Shown: positions 57,040-62,000 of the stretch, in pieces | Numbering within the stretch: position 1 is the first letter of the stretch | How the letters are laid out: every line of letters starts with the position of its first letter | From: Acanthaster planci | Lineage: Eukaryota > Echinodermata > Asteroidea > Valvatida > Acanthasteridae | Reading direction: 5' to 3' | Assembly (NCBI RefSeq): GCF_001949145.1 | Contig: NW_019091531.1 | Location: forward strand, 25,716-87,715 | Length of the DNA: 62,000 bases | Notes under the pieces: generated by a model | Told to the model about the DNA's origin: nothing | The model's input: only the letters and a program-made list of their open reading frames with translations | Database searches by the model: none | Program-made: the position numbers and the translations under genes

Positions 57040-60000
57040 GTTGCCCATTTGTTGTCGTCTCTACCATCGACATACAAGCCTGCGGGGAATCATTGCCCTC
57101 CGAGGCTGACGCTGGCATCTACTGATCTATGTTACACGGCCTGTTTGCCGGTGCAAGGGTTTCTTAACGGCTCGCTTGCAGATGCAGTCTTCATGATCCT
57201 GTTCATCATGATACTGCAATGAAAGCTTATTTTTCACCATCCCGGCAGACACTAGCAAAGCCCCCGGGTCCGGCTGGAAACATGAATTTTTTTCATTCAC
57301 ATTAAACAGCTGTTAAACCCTACCCCCAAACAATGAATAAATAAAAAAAAACAAGATTTATATAAGGTTTTCAACGAATAATTAGTTTTTGTTAAAAGAG
57401 CCCCGGTGTGTTCGTGTTCTAGTAATTGGATAACAACCCCCAACAGTCTTTCGTGATGATCTTTACTTGCTAATTTCTCAATAGAAAAAGTTCCACATGT
57501 TCAATGTACTGCTCTACTTTCTTTAAGAGCAAAAGACAATTTGAAGACATAAATCCCCCAAACGGAATAGGTACGTATGAGGGAACCTACTTACAACACT
57601 TTTAATGCAAATTACTCCAAACCTATGTAATTTACTTACGTTTTGCCATAATTTTCAACCAATATCATACAAAATACGAACAAAGGGAAAAATTAAGCGT
57701 CTTCATTGACGCAGAACACGTTCTATGCTCAACAAGTACATCAAAGTGAAACATTTACTTTACCACCCTTCACTACTGTTATTTGGTTAATCGATAACAT
57801 ATTGCACAAACATCGGTAGTGTACATTTGATAGCTGGGACTGCTGTGTCCTGTTATATGGACTATTATTTACACACAAAATAACAAATACATGTAATCAT
57901 CGCAGCCCCTAACACATTCCCCACACACTCTCTCACACCAACAACGGAGACCCAAATTTAATTACAATGTGTTTTTTTTTTGTTCCTGCCAGTGTTGACA
58001 CGAAACGATGGAATCATTACAGAAAAGCAACCCGTTTCTTTCAGAAGCGATGTACGAATGTCAACATTAAAGTGACACTGTAATAAATTTTCGCTCGAAA
58101 GTGCGTTTATTACTTTTAACTGAATAAACATCACATTGATATTGCTCTGAAGAGTCCATTTGTGACCGTACAAATTAACCTTGAACATGAGCTGCAACTG
58201 GAAAATTAGTTTCAGAAAGGATTAACCACGTGCTATTTGCTCCATTCCATGCAATTGGGAGAAAATCCTGGGTACGTTGCAGAGAAATGGCTGGCTATGT
58301 CGGCATAGGTGACATGTATTTCAGTCCCAACAATAGGCTAGTGTGGCGATAGAGGAACGCAATATGCCCTATGAGAGAACTGGGTATGCGATGTTGTAGG
58401 TAACTTGCCTTGTCCATCTTTGCGGATTGAATATCCCCCCAAAAGAATCTCCGATTTTGTTCAGGTATTTGTGTTAATGACTCCCTGATGGTGAACAAGT
58501 GCCCGTCTAGTGCGTTCCAAATAGTACTAAATGGTGCCTTCACACTGAGCAAAATACCATGCGTCGAATGTACGCAATACGGTATTGAAACATTGTACAT
58601 GTACATGTGTGCACGGATCTAGCTGTTGTGGGGATCAAATTTATGACGGTAATTTGTTTTTGGCACAACACTAGCGCCAGTCCTAAAGGCAGGTGATCAA
58701 ACACAATCAACACCTGACTCAAGTTCGCTGTTTTTTGCTTCCAGTAAGAACTGCTAACGGACTCTCTTGTAACTTAAATATGGCATCGTGCGTATCTATG
58801 CCACTTTTAGGGTAACTACCACTGCTGAAGCAGAAAAATTGAAACTTCGATATGAAAACGAATTCTTCCCGCAAACGACGGGAAACCTCAGAGAAGGCCC
58901 AACATCGGCTCTTCTTCGTATGGGTCTTACCACTGATTCACACTTGTATAAATAACCGATTGGATTTATTTAGTTATTTGTTCATTCATTTGTTTTAACT
59001 TTAACCGAACACCTCCAAGGATACCTGCCAAGTCCTCTGGTTTGTTATTAATATTCAAATCTCTTCTTCTGATTCAGGTGGAGCACGTACAGCCATGTTG
59101 GACATAAATGTAACTGACACAGTAAGAGGGGGCGTGACCTCATTGGTTCGGACCATTCCAATCGCCCAGAATTAGAACAAAACAAAGATAGAGAGAGCTT
59201 ATTCCCACCCAAATGTAACTGGGCCTGAGCCCAGTCCAAGAAAGCCCTATCCTTGACTCGCCCCTGCGCATGTAAATGATGGGCCCCTTTGATGGCGCCA
59301 GACTGAGGAAAGCATCGGGTTGCGCTTGTATATAGTGGCTTTCACTGAACAGTGGCTCCGTGCAATAATTGTCACATTACCGCCAATAGCATGGGCCACC
59401 ACAATAAACCAGTGACGGTGTTACCATGGTCAACGGATTCTTTCCGCTGGACCCCTACAGTTAAGTTACTACCTACACACGGCGCCTTTTTCCTACCGCC
59501 TTTCACCCAACACATCACTCTGCCTGCTCAACCTCACACACACCGCAACGCTTCAACTATGTACACAAGCAGAAATTACCGCCCAGCCAGCACTGGGTGC
59601 AGCGGGGGAACACTAAAAATCGATGGTCGGCACTCCATGTAGGAAGTTTCCCGCTGACGAAGAAGGACATTGATCGAATCTACTCTCTGATTGAACTGCC
59701 CGAGGCCTCGAGGCTCAGAATCGTGTCTTCGCAAGAACTCTGCATAAGACTTTTGATTCATACCACTTTAGATGCACGGCTGATAATTTCGTTTCCCCGT
59801 GGCCAGGGTACAAAAACATGTCTCTCGTCCACACAATCGCTGGTCAGCACACGTTGGGGGTATTCGTATCGGTGAATTATATACAATTATCCGGTTACTG
59901 ATAGGTGGAAGTGTGCCAACTTTGCTGTGTTTCAAATCCCTATGTGCAATAAAATGGGTGTTATGGTGATCATATCTTATGATGTTGACATCGTTCAGTC

Positions 60001-60487
60001 TTCAGCGATGAAATTATCCACCAGTGAGAGCTAATGGTCACCTTGTCTAAAACTTTCTATCGCCCGAGTAAATGTTCACCAATGCTGACTTCTGAACTTA
60101 CCAGTATATCCTTATACTTTCAGATGATCTTTGAAAGAATCCACAGCAAAAGTAATTGCTTGTTTCAAGACTGTGCGCAGGGGGTTGGTATCGACAAGTG
60201 GTTTAACATGAGTATCGCCCATGCGGTTTAAATCACGATCTTTTTTGTAAGAACCTGTGATGAAAAGGACATTTGCGAAACTGGTTTTGACAAGAAGCCC
60301 CTGGAACAGTGCTTTGCAGTGCTGAGATACAACTTAGTGATTCTGAATTGGTGTGGTGCCCAAGTAAATGTTGAATAATAATGTATAGTGGCCAATAGAT
60401 AATGTGTACTTCCCGCTATGCCTGAGTGCAGGTACAATGTTATAAATTATTTGAATTCTGCACTGACAAAATGCTGTGAACATACTT

Positions 60488-61292
60488 TCAACCGCTCCGT
60501 CCTGATGGAGTGATAGTTGATGGAGCAGATGGCTCTCTCCTTACGCCCAATCGGGAAATATTAGTGGAATGTGACCGTGCAAAGCTTGATCGGATGGAGC
60601 TCCTCAGGCCGTGCGAATTAGACATCAGCGGGTACCAGTACCTCCGTCCGGACTTGGTGTTGTTGCGCCGGGGGCTTCTCCGCATCATCCGGCAGGACTC
60701 CGGAATCTGGCGGACGTACTTTCTGAAGTTAGCGTTGAAGACGATGTAGATGAGCGTGTTGAACATGCTGTTGCTCATGGCCAGTGCCTCCACGATGTAA
60801 TAGGCGTTCTCGAAAGCGCCAAACGTCTCTCTTGTAGCTGAATCGTACACAAAGTCCCGGATAATGCTGAAGGCGTAGAAAGGCGCCCAACAGATTGCGA
60901 AAAGCGCCACCACGATGATCAGCATGCGCAGCGTCTTCCGCTTGGACGACTCGGCGGCCAGCTCTTGTTGGACGGTCACGTGACCCCCGGGCACCTCCCG
61001 GAACCAGAGCTTCTTGGCGATGATAACGTAAGCAATGGACATGATGGTCAGGGGCATAAGAAACTCAACGATCGCCAAGAAGAGTGTGTGTGCCTTCAGC
61101 AGGGTCGGATTCGTCCAATAATCCCCACAACGGCTTGAAATCTTGCCCCACTCGTTGGTGATCGTTTTGCTGTCGGTGAAGACGGCTGTTGGGATTACGA
61201 CAATCATGGACACCAGCCAGATGCAAACCAGAACTACGCCGGCTGTGCACTTTGTCATGCGCGGTTTCAGGGGATGCATGATGATCACGTAT
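60488..61292 (-). CDS. Prokineticin-receptor-like GPCR, last exon (5' partial)
   Basis: On the minus strand an acceptor (TTTTTTCTGCTCCAG) precedes a 267-residue frame ending in TGA (60490-60488). It begins just after the DR of the DRY motif (YVIIMHPLKPRM), then TM4 (residues about 17-39), an extracellular loop with the conserved Cys (SSRCGDYW), TM5 (about 68-92), TM6 with CWAP (about 119-142), and TM7 with NSMFNTLIYIVF (about 158-184). KLWFREVPG, CWAPFYAFSIIRDF and YYIVEALAMSNSM closely follow vertebrate prokineticin receptors. The tail is long, basic and Ser-rich. It is a class A peptide receptor in the plasma membrane. TM1-3 are encoded beyond 62000. Other related peptide receptors remain possible. 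Confidence 0.8.
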
Positions 61293-62000
61293 CTGGAGCA
61301 GAAAAAAAAAATCAATTGCAAATAACGTGAGACGGGACATAAATTGAAATCTTGTTTTACAAGGTATTACACCCCGCAGTAGCAATCTTTACCTATAGTT
61401 TCATATCTTTCAAGGTCATTCCTTTTAACAAGTTGCTTTATATTCAATTTTCACAGTGTCGGATGAGATGGGCATCGCCTGAAGCATTTTAATCAATTAC
61501 ATCAGCCTCAGAATTGAGACAATGTTGTCCCTGGTGTCCCCTTTCAACATCGATTTGGGAAGTCATCCCATTCTTTTCGAATCGTGAAAATTGTGCCTAA
61601 GAAAACTCATCATAAACTATAAAGCCTCCATTGTAAATATGCCTGGGCATTTTGCTACTTCGGATGCTGCATGGGTGTTGCGACTGTCAGCTTCGAGTTT
61701 GTCCAAGGGATTGTCTCCAGTTACGTGCCGTGGGGCTGTGGGCTGCCCTATAACATTACGTAATCAGCGAAATTTGTCATTTTCTGAGAGCAGCACACGA
61801 CGCCAATTTGCAACCTGCATTCCTCCCTGGTGCCCTGAATTCAGTCGAGTGATCCAACACACCCCGTTATTTTAACAAGATAGTCTCTTTTCTCATTAGC
61901 AGCCTCGAATGAGCTCAGAATGTTAAATGGCGGATATGTCACGCGGCAGTAAGCAGTCAACAAACTAGCCACTATCTAACAAGGTCCGAAGTAAGTTGAC
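61293..62000 (-). other. Intron of the GPCR gene
   Basis: No further transmembrane exon is seen in these 700 bases. The open frame at 61591-61875 (+) has no recognisable feature. Confidence 0.5.

Larger units (their letters stand above)
53801..60487. other. Intergenic region upstream of the GPCR 3' end
   Basis: No host exon supported on either strand. Contents seen: a family B repeat (54063-54270), a TIR-bounded element (56537-56804), a GA microsatellite (57008-57036) and scattered ACATGTAC sites (54680-54692, 58596-58607). The 3' UTR of the minus-strand GPCR should occupy part of 60000-60487. Confidence 0.5.

Noticed and set aside
59048-59239. Minus-strand frame with a Leu/Ser-rich start as a possible signal peptide exon
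   Set aside because: No convincing start context, splice signal or continuing homologous exon.

Overview
This is animal nuclear DNA. Genes are split into small exons with GT/AG introns, there is no operon structure, and old transposable elements are scattered throughout. The gene content fits an invertebrate deuterostome (echinoderm, hemichordate or cephalochordate; an echinoderm is my best guess): a DEATH/NACHT/LRR receptor, a prokineticin-receptor-like GPCR and a CCHCR1 orthologue. Many ACATGTAC-type palindromes point the same way. The species cannot be fixed from sequence alone. One assembly gap of 497 N lies at 25968-26464.

Layout. (1) 1-4364, + strand: six 3' exons of a TNNI3K-like ankyrin-repeat gene. 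Every splice phase fits, but the reading frame stops right after the ankyrin module, where vertebrate TNNI3K continues into its kinase. (2) 4365-8844: no gene; dispersed and foldback repeats. (3) 8845-28402, + strand: a complete 20-exon gene, 789 codons plus stop, for the coiled-coil rod protein CCHCR1. Its introns hold a 23-bp minisatellite, a MITE with a target-site duplication, a tRNA-like SINE and copies of two repeat families also seen elsewhere in the window. (4) 28403-34556: no confident gene; inverted-repeat elements, including one of about 600 bp just upstream of the next gene. (5) 34557-45613, + strand: an NLR-type receptor with two DEATH domains, a NACHT NTPase and a long LRR array, built from phase-1 exons. 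LRR homology carries on in another frame to about 46124 beyond the stop. A decayed non-LTR retrotransposon lies in its first intron. (6) 46125-60487: no host gene; a decayed Penelope-like retroelement at about 51914-53800 with a hammerhead-like motif at its 3' end, and several repeats. (7) 60488-61292, - strand: the last exon of a prokineticin-receptor-like GPCR; its earlier exons lie beyond 62000.

The four host genes are functionally unrelated neighbours (cytoplasmic ankyrin protein, centrosome/P-body coiled-coil protein, innate immune sensor, peptide GPCR). The most noteworthy points are the kinase-less TNNI3K-type gene, the two-DEATH NLR with homogenised LRR repeats and a broken 3' end, and the Penelope-like relic with a ribozyme-like motif. 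I found no clear case of a wholly new multi-gene system.
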